A program made the position numbers and the translations under genes. From Eucalyptus grandis (lineage: Eukaryota > Streptophyta > Magnoliopsida > Myrtales > Myrtaceae), in the NCBI RefSeq assembly GCF_016545825.1, contig NC_052620.1, positions 13,516,001 through 13,580,000 of the forward strand: a stretch of DNA of 64,000 nt. Direction: 5' to 3'. The notes beneath the pieces are model-generated. The model was not told where the DNA came from and ran no database searches. It saw only the letters and a list, made by a program, of their open reading frames with translations. The number at the start of each line of letters is the position of its first letter. Position 1 is the first letter of the stretch. Of this stretch, positions 49,888 to 60,393 are shown one piece after another.

Positions 49888-50219
49888 CTTTGTTGTCTAG
49901 CCATGAGCTTCAAATTCCCATCACTACCGATCGTTAACTTCGCAAACCAATCTGTGCACACGAGCGGCAAATCCCCATTGGCCACCCACATGATTTTAGA
50001 AGGCGTCAAGTTATTGTACCATATGCCAACATACTGGTTTTCTGACCCATTCGGCATGAAGAACCCAAGCTTGAAGATTTGGCCAGAGGAGATGAGAGTT
50101 TGGTTCTGAAAAAGCGGGTCCAATGCAGTAATATTGTAAATCATGCGACTGGCTACATGACTTGCCTTGCATAGGAAGAAGAAGACTAAGCAAGAGCGCT
50201 GAGCAATCATAAGTTGCAT

Positions 50220-51407
50220 ATTAAGAATGACTGAACGACCTCGGTTATTCTGCACTTATTCTGCACTTTCTGCCGATCAAGAATGGATGAGCAAGATTTT
50301 TTGCGAGGCAAACTTTGGTGCTCAAGGTATGATGTCCTTTAAGTCATTTTCATGCTTGTCCAAAGTTCATTTCATCAACAAACTAATCACTTGGTGCTGA
50401 TAATGCCGTCTCAGTGTACAAGTGCATGCACAGAATGGCCCAAAAGATGATGTTGAGATTGTTGTTTTGTTACCACTTGCATTTTACTGCGTGACATGAC
50501 AATCATTTGAGTCAAAAGGGTGGCTCCAAAAAACAATTGTACTTAGAAGAGCACATCCTCATTGACCAATATATATGTTGCAATTATTCCTCGCCACTGT
50601 TCAAATTTGACTCAGCCTCTCAGTTTGCACTTGAATTATCCTCCTCCTCAAATTCGAATTGCTTGTGTTAACCAAGACATCGGATGAGATCGAAGTGTTG
50701 TGTAATCAGCTATCCAAAGCTTAGTGATTTCAGTGGGCATGAGAACACGGGTTCAATGCAAAAATTCTCCATACGTAACTGCAGTCGTGCCAGGGAAAGG
50801 TCAACTCTCTAGTACCTTTTCCTATGTAGGTGATGATGACACAAATCATATTGAGTGTCAATGTAATTCTTAAACTCTCAATTGTTTATCCAATATGCAA
50901 TATCATTTCTAAACTTTCAATTACATGAATTTTTATCAAACCATACTCTAAGATGAGTACATATAAGCCATTTAAATTGAGGAGACTTCAAAGCATGGAA
51001 CCTTAAACGGATTCTATGATTATCTTAAAAACTTGTATTGGTTGTTCTTGCGGTACGTCTAACTCTATTTATGTTGCATTAAAATCACGGTGTGCAGATT
51101 TAGGTTTTTTGGGTGACATTTTTATGTTTAGATGTAACTTCTGTTAATTAGTTGATCGCCTCTCATAGTTTTGAAATTTGATGCTGGATTTCGTTTTTCT
51201 AAATCAGGCTTTTACCCAAAGCAGCCTCAACCGAACTAAATCGATTCAGCAAATCTTCTGTGATATAAGGCTAGGCCACTGATCAAGACCTGAAAATTTA
51301 GCCTCGATTTGTTTGGGCTTGGTCAAAAGATCTCTCTAGGCTTAGCCTCCACAACTCTCTCTCACCCTTGTTCTAGGGCATTGCTACTATCATAGCTGAT
51401 TCAATAC
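50220..51407. other. Upstream flank of lectin kinase copy 2
   Basis: Paralogous to the flanks of copies 1 and 3, with the same ordered phrases up to the insertion site at 51399-51407. No gene. Confidence 0.7.
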
Positions 51408-52552
51408 TTTGACAAAAGAACGCTTCAAGTGCCATAATTTTGCACAAATGGACACTTAAGTACTATAACTTACGAAATGTACACTTAAGTGCCACATTCA
51501 AAGAAAAACGGATCAGTGCCACTACGACCAAAATCCAGCCAAAACGACGTGGCATTTTTCCGAGGAAGTGCACCCAAAACAACGCAGTTTTGTACACTGA
51601 CGTGGCCAAATAATGTAAAAATGGCATCGTTTTGGGCTGACGTGGTAAAAAAATAAAAAAATAAATTAAATTAAATTTAAATTTAAATTTAGTTAAAATA
51701 TTTAAAAATAATAATTTTAAAATTAAATTTAGTTAAAATATTAAAAAATAATAATTAAAAAATTTTAAAAAAATTTTAAAAAAAAAGGAAAGGGGGAGAG
51801 GCGGGTGAGGGATCGCCCTCAACCGCCGCCGCGAGAAGGCCGGTGACGGCGGGGATCCTGGCCGACCGACGGCGAGGGCTCGCGAGCCCTCCCCCGATCC
51901 GGGGCGAGGGTCGCACCCTCGTCGGATCTGGGTGAGGGCCCCGACCCTCCCTGGATCTGTGGCCGCGGTAAGGGCTCGTGGCCCTTGCCTAGATCCGTAA
52001 GGGTCGGCAGCCCCTCGCCCGGCCCGGCGGGCGGCGGCCCTTGGCCCGGCCGAGTAGGGCCACCGACTCTCGTCGGATTTGGGTGATGACTCACGACCCC
52101 TCACTGGCTTGGGCTCGGCCGAGGTCACCGCCCTTCTAGGTGATGGTGGGGCAACGGCGGCGGCTAAGGGCGATCACTCGCCCGCCTCCCTCCCCCTTTC
52201 CTTTTATTTTTATTTAATTATTTTTTAATATTTTAACTAAATTTAATTTAATTAATTTTTTAATTATTTTTTAATATTTTAACTAAATTTAATTTAATTA
52301 ATTTTTTAATTTTTTTACCACATCAGCCCAAAACAACGCCGTTTTTGCATTATTTGGCTACATTGCAAAACGGTGTCGTTTTGGGCTCCGTTCATCGAAA
52401 AAATGACACGTCGACGTTTTAGCCGGACTTTGGCCAGATTGGCACTCAAGTGATCTATTTTACTCCGATTTTGGCACTTAAGTGTACATTTCATAAGTTA
52501 TGGCACTTAAGTGTCCCTTTATGCAAAGTTATGGCACTCTAGGGGTCCTCAC
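51408..52552. mobile_element. MULE-type MITE with long inverted ends and GC-rich core
   Basis: The ends carry long inverted repeats of about 150 bp: GGACACTTAAG, ATGTACACTTAAGTGCC on the left against GGCACTTAAGTGTACAT and CACTTAAGTGTCC on the right. Direct flanks ATTCAATAC (51399-51407) and ATCCAATAC (52553-52561) form a 9-bp TSD with one mismatch. Between the arms are AT-rich zones and a strongly GC-rich core (about 51790-52195). Paralogous flanks of copies 1 and 3 lack the insertion. A 9-bp TSD and long arms point to the Mutator superfamily. No transposase. Confidence 0.85.
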
Positions 52553-52561
52553 ATCCAATAC

Positions 52562-53530
52562 ATTAGTATATCTATGTTCGCGTGCAGGTTGGACCGTTAC
52601 CCAACTAGCTAGGATAGTTTGAAAAAACTGTGCGCTTGCTTCTTGACACTGCAAACTCAAATTAGTTGATGTGTATTACTCATGAGCGAGGATAAATACT
52701 GCCTACTTGACAGAGGGGCAACAAACGGACCATGACACAAAGGAGAGAAACCTCTTGATTGAATCTGAGTCCCTAAATCCAAATTAATTGCAGCTGCAGA
52801 TCGTGTAGCATATATATGAGGGTCCACATGATCCACAACTACGATAAATTCGGTTTATGTGTACTTCGGTCTAGGCAAGGATTTGCCCACTGACGAACCC
52901 CTTTCTTCAGCATTCTCATTTGTCGCCTTTGTTTTTTCCGTTCAGCCAAGAGATCAGCAATAGTCTCCCATGCAGACTTCTTCAACTCCAGAAGCTGTTC
53001 TATAACCCCGACAGATGAACTCCAGTAGGCTGAAAACATTTTGATACGGCTAATAATTAGCCAAATCAAGTCGCTTACACGTCCCAGGGAATCGATCGAC
53101 TGTGTCGTCAGAGATTCATTGAATTCCTAGCTTTTTAGTGATAGTGCGTTGTGTATGATGGTACGCTGGAATGAAGCAGTAATTGTTGTTTTTCTCGCTT
53201 TTAAGCAAAATGCTTCAAGAAAGTTGTGAATGCATTTAGTGATGATGATCTTAACAGGACTATAAAGTGTTTTTGTTTCAATGATGCACTTGAAGTTGAC
53301 TAGCGTTTTGCTTACGGGTGGTTCTGCTCGAACTATCTGTGCTGATATACTAATGTTTGTCCTTAATGGAACCGAAGCTAAGCTTAGGTTTTCAATTAAA
53401 TAGTTGATTACATCAACCTTTTTTTACAGAGCTAACTGATGCGATCCTTGAACTGAACAAACACTAATATCTTAGAAAATAACAACAAAATCATCTGCTG
53501 AAAAAGGAAAATAAAAAGGAAGAAATATAA
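52562..53530. other. Continuation of the upstream flank of copy 2
   Basis: Paralogous to 43753-44460 and to 57985-58400, with AGAGAAACCTCTTGATTGAA, TGCACTTGAAGT and GGTTCTGC phrases. The similarity stops near 53390, just where the relic exon 6 would follow in the unit of copy 1. Confidence 0.7.
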
Positions 53531-53533
53531 CCG

Positions 53534-56500
53534 TCATCTTCCTTCGACTATTGTATCAGTGACGGTGTTAACAGACCAGATGCTTTCTTGCTGTGCTGGA
53601 ATAGCACGGTTTGGCAATTCGGTTTGGAAAGTATATGTGGGGTGTCTCGGCTGGGGAAGATCAGATTCGCTGCTTAGCATCAGAACCACATCAGACATGT
53701 TTGGTCTATCCATGGCACGGTCCTGAACACAGAGAAGCCCAACATGGATGCATCTTGTTACCTCCAACGGAGAGCTAACAGCAATTGTTTCATCCAGTAG
53801 GTCCAATGCTCTGCCTGTACTCCATAAATGCCATGCCTAGTAGAGAGAACAATGTCACAATATTGCCAGGGACTTACAATATCGATTGAAGTTGGAATTT
53901 GGCACTTACGAAGGAAAGGAGATTGAGATATTGTCCCTGTTCACACAGGGCCGTGTTCTTTTTGCCGCTCACAATCTCCAGTAGCAAGACCCCAAAGCTA
54001 TAGATGTCGGACCTCTCGGAAAACATTCCACCTATGGCATACTCAGGAGACATATAGCCACTGTAGTGGAGTTGAACATGCACAAATGACAAGTTCATTG
54101 CGGTAAATCAATCATTTTGTCTTCTTGAAAAGATTTACTCAATGGATTGATAATTCAAGTAAAAGTAGAGAGCATACGGTGTTCCGACAATTTTGTGAGT
54201 GTTCACCAAAACTTGAGTGCCCTCGAACATTCGAGCCAGCCCAAAATCCGAAATTTTTGGGTTCATCTTTTCATCCAAGAGAATATTGCTCACTTTTAAA
54301 TCTCGATGTATGATCCTGAGGCAAGAATCTCGATGGAGGTAGAGAAGCCCCCTTCCAATCTCCTGAATAATTTGGAATCGTTTGCCCCAGTCGAGTTCTG
54401 ACTTTTTTCTTGAATCTAACAAACATGACGAACAAAAACAGTTATCAAGTTTTAGTGCTCTGTGAAATTACATTCCTGAAAAAAGTAATTTGGAGAGAAA
54501 AAACCAACCAAAAAGAAAGGTGTCCAAGCTTTTGTTCGACAAGTACTCGTACACCAAAATCTTTTCTTCTCCTTCAATGCAGTAACCAATGAGTTTAACA
54601 AGATTTCTATGTTGGAGTTTCGATATTAGGACAATCTCATTCTTGAACTCTTCAACACCTTGGGCCGAGCTACTAGAAAGTCTTTTCACAGCTATCTCTT
54701 TCCCATCATTCAGCTTTCCCTGTTTCACAATTCCAATAGCGTTTAGACGTTGAATTATATCTACGTTATCCATTTATTGAATGTCCTGCTGAATGGTTTT
54801 ACCTTGTAGACGGAGCCAAACCCTCCTTGGCCAAGTTTACTAGCTGTGCTGAACTTGTTTGTAGCTAGTAGTATGCTATCAAAACTGAAAAGGGTCAAAT
54901 CCAGAGAATCATCTTGCTTCAGCAGCTCTTTCCATGCATTTCCTTGTACCAATTCACCCAGATTTTCAGATGTATCTACCGAGTCAAGGAGCCTTGGAAA
55001 TTTGCTCAAGTTTCCTGTGTTTATTATTGGTGAAGGTTTAGCTTGCCTTATTCATAGCAATGGTAATTAAACAAATTGGAAGCACAATCCTCAAAATACT
55101 AATGTGGCTCTTTAATAGTACCTCTTTTCCTAGCTCTCCATTTGTAAAGACCAAAAACCAATGCGGAAAAGAACATGATCCCGGCAATAATACTCAGGCT
55201 GATGCTAACTGCTTTCTGGGATGATCCACCTGCAATGGGATGGAGAGTTATGTAAAAGATGATTGGTGTCGTTCAAACTCATCTCAGTGAAACAATTTCT
55301 AACCTGCCTTTACATGTGCAACTCGAACAAATAGATCTTCCCCAACTGTGGGAAATTCCTGAAGATCAATGAGGTCTTTAGTCCAAACCATACACCCGAT
55401 GGTGCCGACATAAGAATAAGCCAAGCAAGAACAATTACTCAGGCACCAGCTTAGACATCCTTCTTGATCTCCAATGTCTGATAAATAGTCCCCAGAGTCA
55501 GGTAGCTTCATCTGGCTCATTGGCCAAAAGGCATCTTTCTTTACCTTTGTTGAAGCTGAGGTGCTTGTGTTTTTCTGGCAATTCAATTCTATCTCTCTTA
55601 CACATCCTCCAGTCCAGTTTCCACTGTTCCATTCTACATTTGATTTTGGCACAAACCCATACAAGCATCTGCAAGTACGTGAATTCAATGAGTTACAAAC
55701 TCCAAAAGGACCACAAATTCCGTAAATCTCACGCGTATTGTTTGGTGCCACCCAATTTGTCAACCATGCCTTAGCTCCATCATCCCATATCATTGTCTTA
55801 AGAGATCCTTCCGGTGATACGAACATGAATCCAAAGAACCTGTTGTAAGTATCGAACCAAAAGTAAGTGGTCCCTTGCTGAATATCTTGCTGGACATTGA
55901 ACCCACTCAAGTATGATTGGTCCATATCTGCTATGCCAATAAATTTTGTTTTGTCCCATTGCCCGCCTCTCCAGTGAGGGGTTGCACCATTCCAAGTGAA
56001 AGGTTGTGGGGGAGTCTCTGATGTCATTCCAGTCAAGAAACTTCCAGAGGATGGATCACTGTCACTTCTCCAGGAAATTAGATACTGTTTCGCTCCAGTC
56101 CTGACATTTAATCCCACCTTCATTCCCGGAAGAAGAGTGTCTGTTGGATCCTCGAAGCTTCCCCATATAACACTATAAGTGGTATCTTGCAGAACAAAAT
56201 TTCCACTATCTAATAGCGATGCTGTAGTTTTATTGGACTGACCCGAGACATTGGTGGACCAAACTATGTTATGTTGTCCGTCCACGAGCTTCAAATTCCC
56301 GTCTCTGCCTATGGTTAATCTCGCAGACCGATCTGTGTACACAAGCGGCACATCCCTATTGGCCACCCACACGATTTTAGAAGGCCTCAAGTTCTTGTAC
56401 CATAAGCCAACATACTGATTTTCTGACCCATTCGGCGTGAAGAACCCAAGCTCGAAGATTTGGCCAGAGGAGACAAGAGTTTGGTTCGGAAAGAGCGGCT

Positions 56501-56600
56501 CTGATGTAGTAATATTGTAAACCAGGCCACTGGCTATATGACTTGCCTGAACTAGGAAGAAGAAGACCAAGCAAGAGCACCAAGCAATCATAAGTCGCAT
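53534..56600 (-). CDS. G-type lectin S-receptor-like Ser/Thr kinase, copy 3, intact
   Basis: Same architecture as copy 1. Minus-strand exons are 56600-55304, 55229-55122, 55014-54803, 54719-54509, 54415-54178, 54060-53910 and 53836-53534, giving 839 residues, all junctions GT-AG and in phase. Exon lengths equal those of copy 1 except exon 2, which is 63 bp shorter. Domains: signal peptide ([20 protein letters not shown]), bulb lectin, S-locus glycoprotein, PAN, membrane helix ([19 protein letters not shown]), kinase with [34 protein letters not shown] and SPEYA. One conserved cysteine of the EGF-like segment is Arg here (residue 290, NNTREIYG against NNTCEIYG in copy 1). A 205-bp duplication at the 5' end places a second start codon upstream. 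Confidence 0.95.
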
Positions 56601-56947
56601 GATAACAATGGCTGAATGAGCCTAGCAAGCTCGGGGGGTCAGTTATTCTGCACTTTCTGCAGATCAAGAATAGATGAACAAGATCTTCTGCGGGTCAAAC
56701 CTTGGTGCTTAAGGTATAATGTCTCTTTTAAGTCCTTTTCTTATGACTTGCCTGAACTAGGAAGAAGAAGACCAAGCAAGAGCACCAAGCAATCATAAGT
56801 CGCATGATAACAATGGCTGAATGAGCCTAGCAAGCTCGGGGGGGTCAGTTATTCTGCACTTTCTGCAGATCAAGAATAGATGAACAAGATCTTCTGCGGG
56901 TCAAACCTTGGTGCTTAAGGTATAATGTCTCTTTTAAGTCCTTTTCT
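56537..56947 (-). repeat. 205-bp tandem duplication over the start of copy 3
   Basis: 56537-56741 and 56742-56947 are nearly identical (offset 205 bp; the clearest difference is six versus seven G in the GCTCGGGGGG run). Each copy holds the start codon, the signal-peptide codons and about 140 bp of upstream sequence. Confidence 0.95.
56728..56805 (-). CDS. Possible upstream ORF made by the duplication
   Basis: The duplicated start codon (56805) opens a 25-residue frame: the first 21 residues repeat the signal-peptide start of copy 3, then KKRT and a stop at 56728. It lies 205 bp upstream of the real start. It is translated only if transcription starts further upstream. Confidence 0.4.
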   Translation of the reverse strand: MRLMIAWCSCLVFFFLVQASHKKRT

Positions 56948-58399
56948 TATGCTTGCAAGTTCATTTCACCAATAACCTAACCACTCAGTGCGGATAACGC
57001 CTGTCTCAGGGTACTAGTACATGTTGAGATTATTGTTATGCTACTTGCAATCATCTTAGTCAAAAGGGTGGGTAAAAGATAATTTTTTTTTTTTTCAGAA
57101 AAGCAAATCCTAGGTTGAATTGTTCCTCGCCACTATTCAGATATGACTCGGCCTCTCAGTTTACACTTGAATCATTCTCCAAAAATTAGAATTGTATGTG
57201 TTAAACAAGATATCCGACAGGATTGAAGTGTTGTGTAACAGAATATGTAAGGCCGGGAGATTTCAGTTGGCTTAAGAGCCCGGGGTCAGCCATATGTAAA
57301 CTCAGCCGTGCGAAGAAAAGGTCAACTCTTTAGTACTTAATCCGGTTTAAGGATCAGTTTCAAGTGATTGCAACTGAACCTAGAATAGACAACCAAAAAA
57401 AAAAAAACGAACATAGAGGATGACGACACAAAGTTTTGACAACTTACTTAATATGTAATGTTATTTTTGGACTCTCAATTATTTGTTCAATATATCATAT
57501 GGTCCTTAAACTTACAATTGCTAGAGTTTATATCAAAAATAAATGTTGAGATGAGTACATCTAAGCCATTTAAAATGAGGAGCCTTCCAATCATAAAACC
57601 CTTAACAAATGCCAACATTAACTAAAAAACTTGTTTTGATTGTGTTTGGAGAGTCCCAACTCCACCCAAATCAAAACTTATGTCCCATAGGCGATTTCGG
57701 TTCTTTAGGTAGCATTTAGATATTTACAAATAACTTAATGTTATTTAATTGATCGCTCGTCGGAGTTTTCAAATTTGATAGTAAATAAATAATCTTTTTT
57801 TATTTTTTTATAAATCCAGCTTTGACCCAGAGCAAGGCCACTGACCGAGCCAATAAAATTTGCCCTCGACTTTTCGCGCCTGGTGAGAAATTCACTATGG
57901 CCTTAGCTTGCGCAACACTTTTGCATGCCCTGCTCTTTACCCAAGCACTAATCTAGTGCATTGCCACCATCATCGTTGATTCAATACACGTATGTTCACC
58001 TGCGAATTGGACCGACTCGACAGCTAATTTACTATGAACAAACTGTGCGTTCGCTTCTTGATACCGTGAGCTCAATTTAGTTGATGAATAGTACTCAGTG
58101 AGTAAGGATAGAAATCGCCTTTTTGACAGAGGGGCTTCAGCCAGACCATCCCACCAACAAAGAGAAAATCTTGCTTAAATTCGGGTCCACGAATCCAAAA
58201 TCATCCCATCGTTGATCGTGTGGCACATATATGGGGTCCACATGATCAACGCTTACCCAAATCCAAACGAGGATATGCCAACTGATGAACCTTTCACCTT
58301 AGAATTCTCATCTGTCTCCTTTGTTTTTTAGTTTGGCCAAGAGATCAGCGATAGTTCTCCCGAAACTGAACTGTTCGTTCGTCCTTATGAACCAATGAC
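56948..58399. other. Upstream flank of lectin kinase copy 3
   Basis: Paralogous to 42600-43900 and 50340-52760 without the MULE-type insertion (uninterrupted at GATTCAATACACGTATGTTC, about 57978). No gene. Confidence 0.7.
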
Positions 58400-58830
58400 A
58401 ATTGCCCATCTACGTTCAACAACAGTGTTGGTGATAGCGTTTGTGGGCCAAATGCTTTCTTCTTGTAATGACTGGATTTCATGGGTTGTTAAGGTTTGAA
58501 AGGTAAATGTAGGTTGTTTTGGCTGGGGAAGATCCAATTCGCTGCGTAGGCATCAGCCACGTGTGACATGTGGTCCTGCACGTAGAGTCTAGATAAGCCC
58601 TACGGGAATGCATCGAGTCACCTGTGACAGTGAAAAGGTATCGGCAATTGCCTCATCAATTAAATGTGAGATAGATGTTGTGCTAACATGAAAGAGGAGA
58701 TTGAGATGTCGTATATGTTAATATAAGCTAGTGTTCCTTTTGCTGCTGATATTCACTTGGATGAGTCCGAAGCTATAAACATTGAATTTCTCAGAAAATA
58801 TCCTTCACCCATGGTATAACCCAAAGATGT
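58400..58830 (-). pseudogene. Relic lectin-kinase exons 7 and 6
   Basis: On the minus strand, 58400-58680 resembles the last kinase exon: the inverses of GGCCAAATGCTTTCTTCTTG, GGAAGATCCAATTCGCTG and GTGACATGTGGTCCTGCAC match the QESIWSV, DLPQP and CVQD segments of the neighbours. 58725-58830 resembles exon 6 (EYAMG-MFSEK-DVYGFG). Frameshifts and stops are frequent. It matches the relic at 44465-44575 in position relative to the preceding gene. Confidence 0.78.
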
Positions 58831-60010
58831 CCTATACCCCATCCTCTAGCAAATACATGGATACCTTCTCAAGATGTCACCCGCTTGAGAGTGCTCTCTC
58901 CTAAGTATGCTTAATTTTGGAGTTCCAAAGCTAAGTATTATCATTACCTCAAAAGGCTCATTTATGAGCTAATTCCAATCGTCACATATATAACTTAGAA
59001 TTGTTCTTCCATGCTTGGTGCATAATTTGGTTTATTTCTGCCCCATTTGCCATTTTAGAAACCTGCTAAGAGCCGTTCATTGTCTATATTTTCTAGCCCA
59101 GCGATTACTCCCCGATCAGGTTGTTACATGTGTAGGTGCTGTCTTAACTCAAACGTCAAATTCTTGTCCATGGAATGGTACAATCATGATATAGCTAAAA
59201 GGCCTGAACAGAAGATTTGCGAGGTGCACTTCAAAAGTTGGAAAATACTAAGACAGGATGAAAGATCGGAAAAGTTGAGGCTGATAGATTTTACAACATC
59301 CCGAGTACGAACATCTTTGCTCTTGATTCATAATAATCACTCTCGATCTTGTGGAGATGCACGAGGGGACATTGATTTTCTTTATGTTTCAAGACTTTGT
59401 AGTTTGTACCTCTACAAAAGTTTTTTGACCACTTACTCATTTTGACATTTAGTTATTTTTAGAAGCTTTTTAAGGATAAAAAGTCTTCAGATATAAGTTA
59501 AAACATGTTAGAACATGTTGGAGAATATCATATTAAAACCAATGACACATTAATTTAAATGGATTGATTGTTGTCTAAACAGGTTAAGCGAATCAATTCA
59601 TGTAAAACATGATTTCAACCGTGGGACTTGTTTATGACACATGAACCCGTTAATGTCTAATCCACATGTGTTTAATTAAGTGTTGTGCGTGTAGTGCACG
59701 CAGATTCTATCAAGAGTCATCCGCACTAATCAGACATGTTTTCATTGATAACTGCTCTTTATGACTCTTAGGAAACTAATAGACTATGACTAAAATATAT
59801 CTATGTGAGTACAATCTGTCAATTTACCTCTAGGAACTTCTAGTGATATGATTGATGAATCATCGCACAACCTAAGCACTATAAAAATAAAAATATTGAA
59901 ATTTATGTCGCGAGTTTTGATGACATCTAAAGTTTCACATCAATTCCAATCAAATATTTTCATTCAAGAACTTCCTTAACGAGATCAATGACTACCTAAC
60001 GAGGACCGGG
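58831..60010. other. Intergenic DNA paralogous to 44576-45180
   Basis: The end of the duplicated unit. The open frame 59080-59445 lies in this paralogous stretch and is not conserved as a frame in the other copy, so it is not taken as a gene. Confidence 0.55.
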
Positions 60011-60354
60011 CAATTTTTCCAAACCACATATGAAGGAAGTTAGGCTACATTTGGAAGTCAAAACAAGACCTAGAGTAAGATAAAATCTATCATATCTTAC
60101 CTTTGGTTCCTACCAAGACAAGATAAAGCCAAATATTAGAAGAATACGGTCTGGATAAAAATATCCCATAGGTAAAGATAAATAGAATTTCTAATATAGT
60201 TATTTTTTTCAAATAACACATTTCTTAAATTAATAAAACTAAAATAATATTTGAATTCTAATAAAAGAGAATTCAAAATAATACAAAATAACAACAATTT
60301 CATATTTATTTATTCATGTTTTTATTTATATATTCGGATTTCTTTCCATCTTAT

Positions 60355-60393
<39 letters not shown>

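Larger units (their letters stand above)
45627..50219 (-). pseudogene. G-type lectin receptor kinase, copy 2, multiply disrupted
   Basis: Exons are recognisable in the order of copies 1 and 3, from MQLMIAQRSCLVFFF (50219) to the stop at 45627, but with many lesions. Exon 1 is split by a hAT-type insertion (48574-49887), and a segment near 48240-48436 is unrelated sequence replacing several hundred bases of the lectin/S-locus region. The exon 4 segment is duplicated (46676-46777 and 47112-47213) around 334 bp of foreign sequence. Exon 5 lacks 64 bp that encode the DFG region (junction at about 46387). Exon 7 has TAG at 45816-45818 where copy 1 has CAG. Exon 2 is shortened. The PAN-domain part (47844-48206) is still open. 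No functional receptor can be made; transcription from the neighbours' shared promoter sequence remains possible. Confidence 0.93.

Noticed and set aside
51733..52128. 131-codon minus-strand ORF in the GC-rich core of the MULE-type element
   Set aside because: It is Pro/Arg/Gly-rich, imperfectly repeated, and runs into Phe/Leu from AT-rich sequence; no domain is recognisable. A captured fragment remains possible and is noted among the findings.
59080..59445. 121-codon plus-strand ORF
   Set aside because: The paralogous stretch near 44560-44800 does not keep this frame, so it is not under coding constraint.
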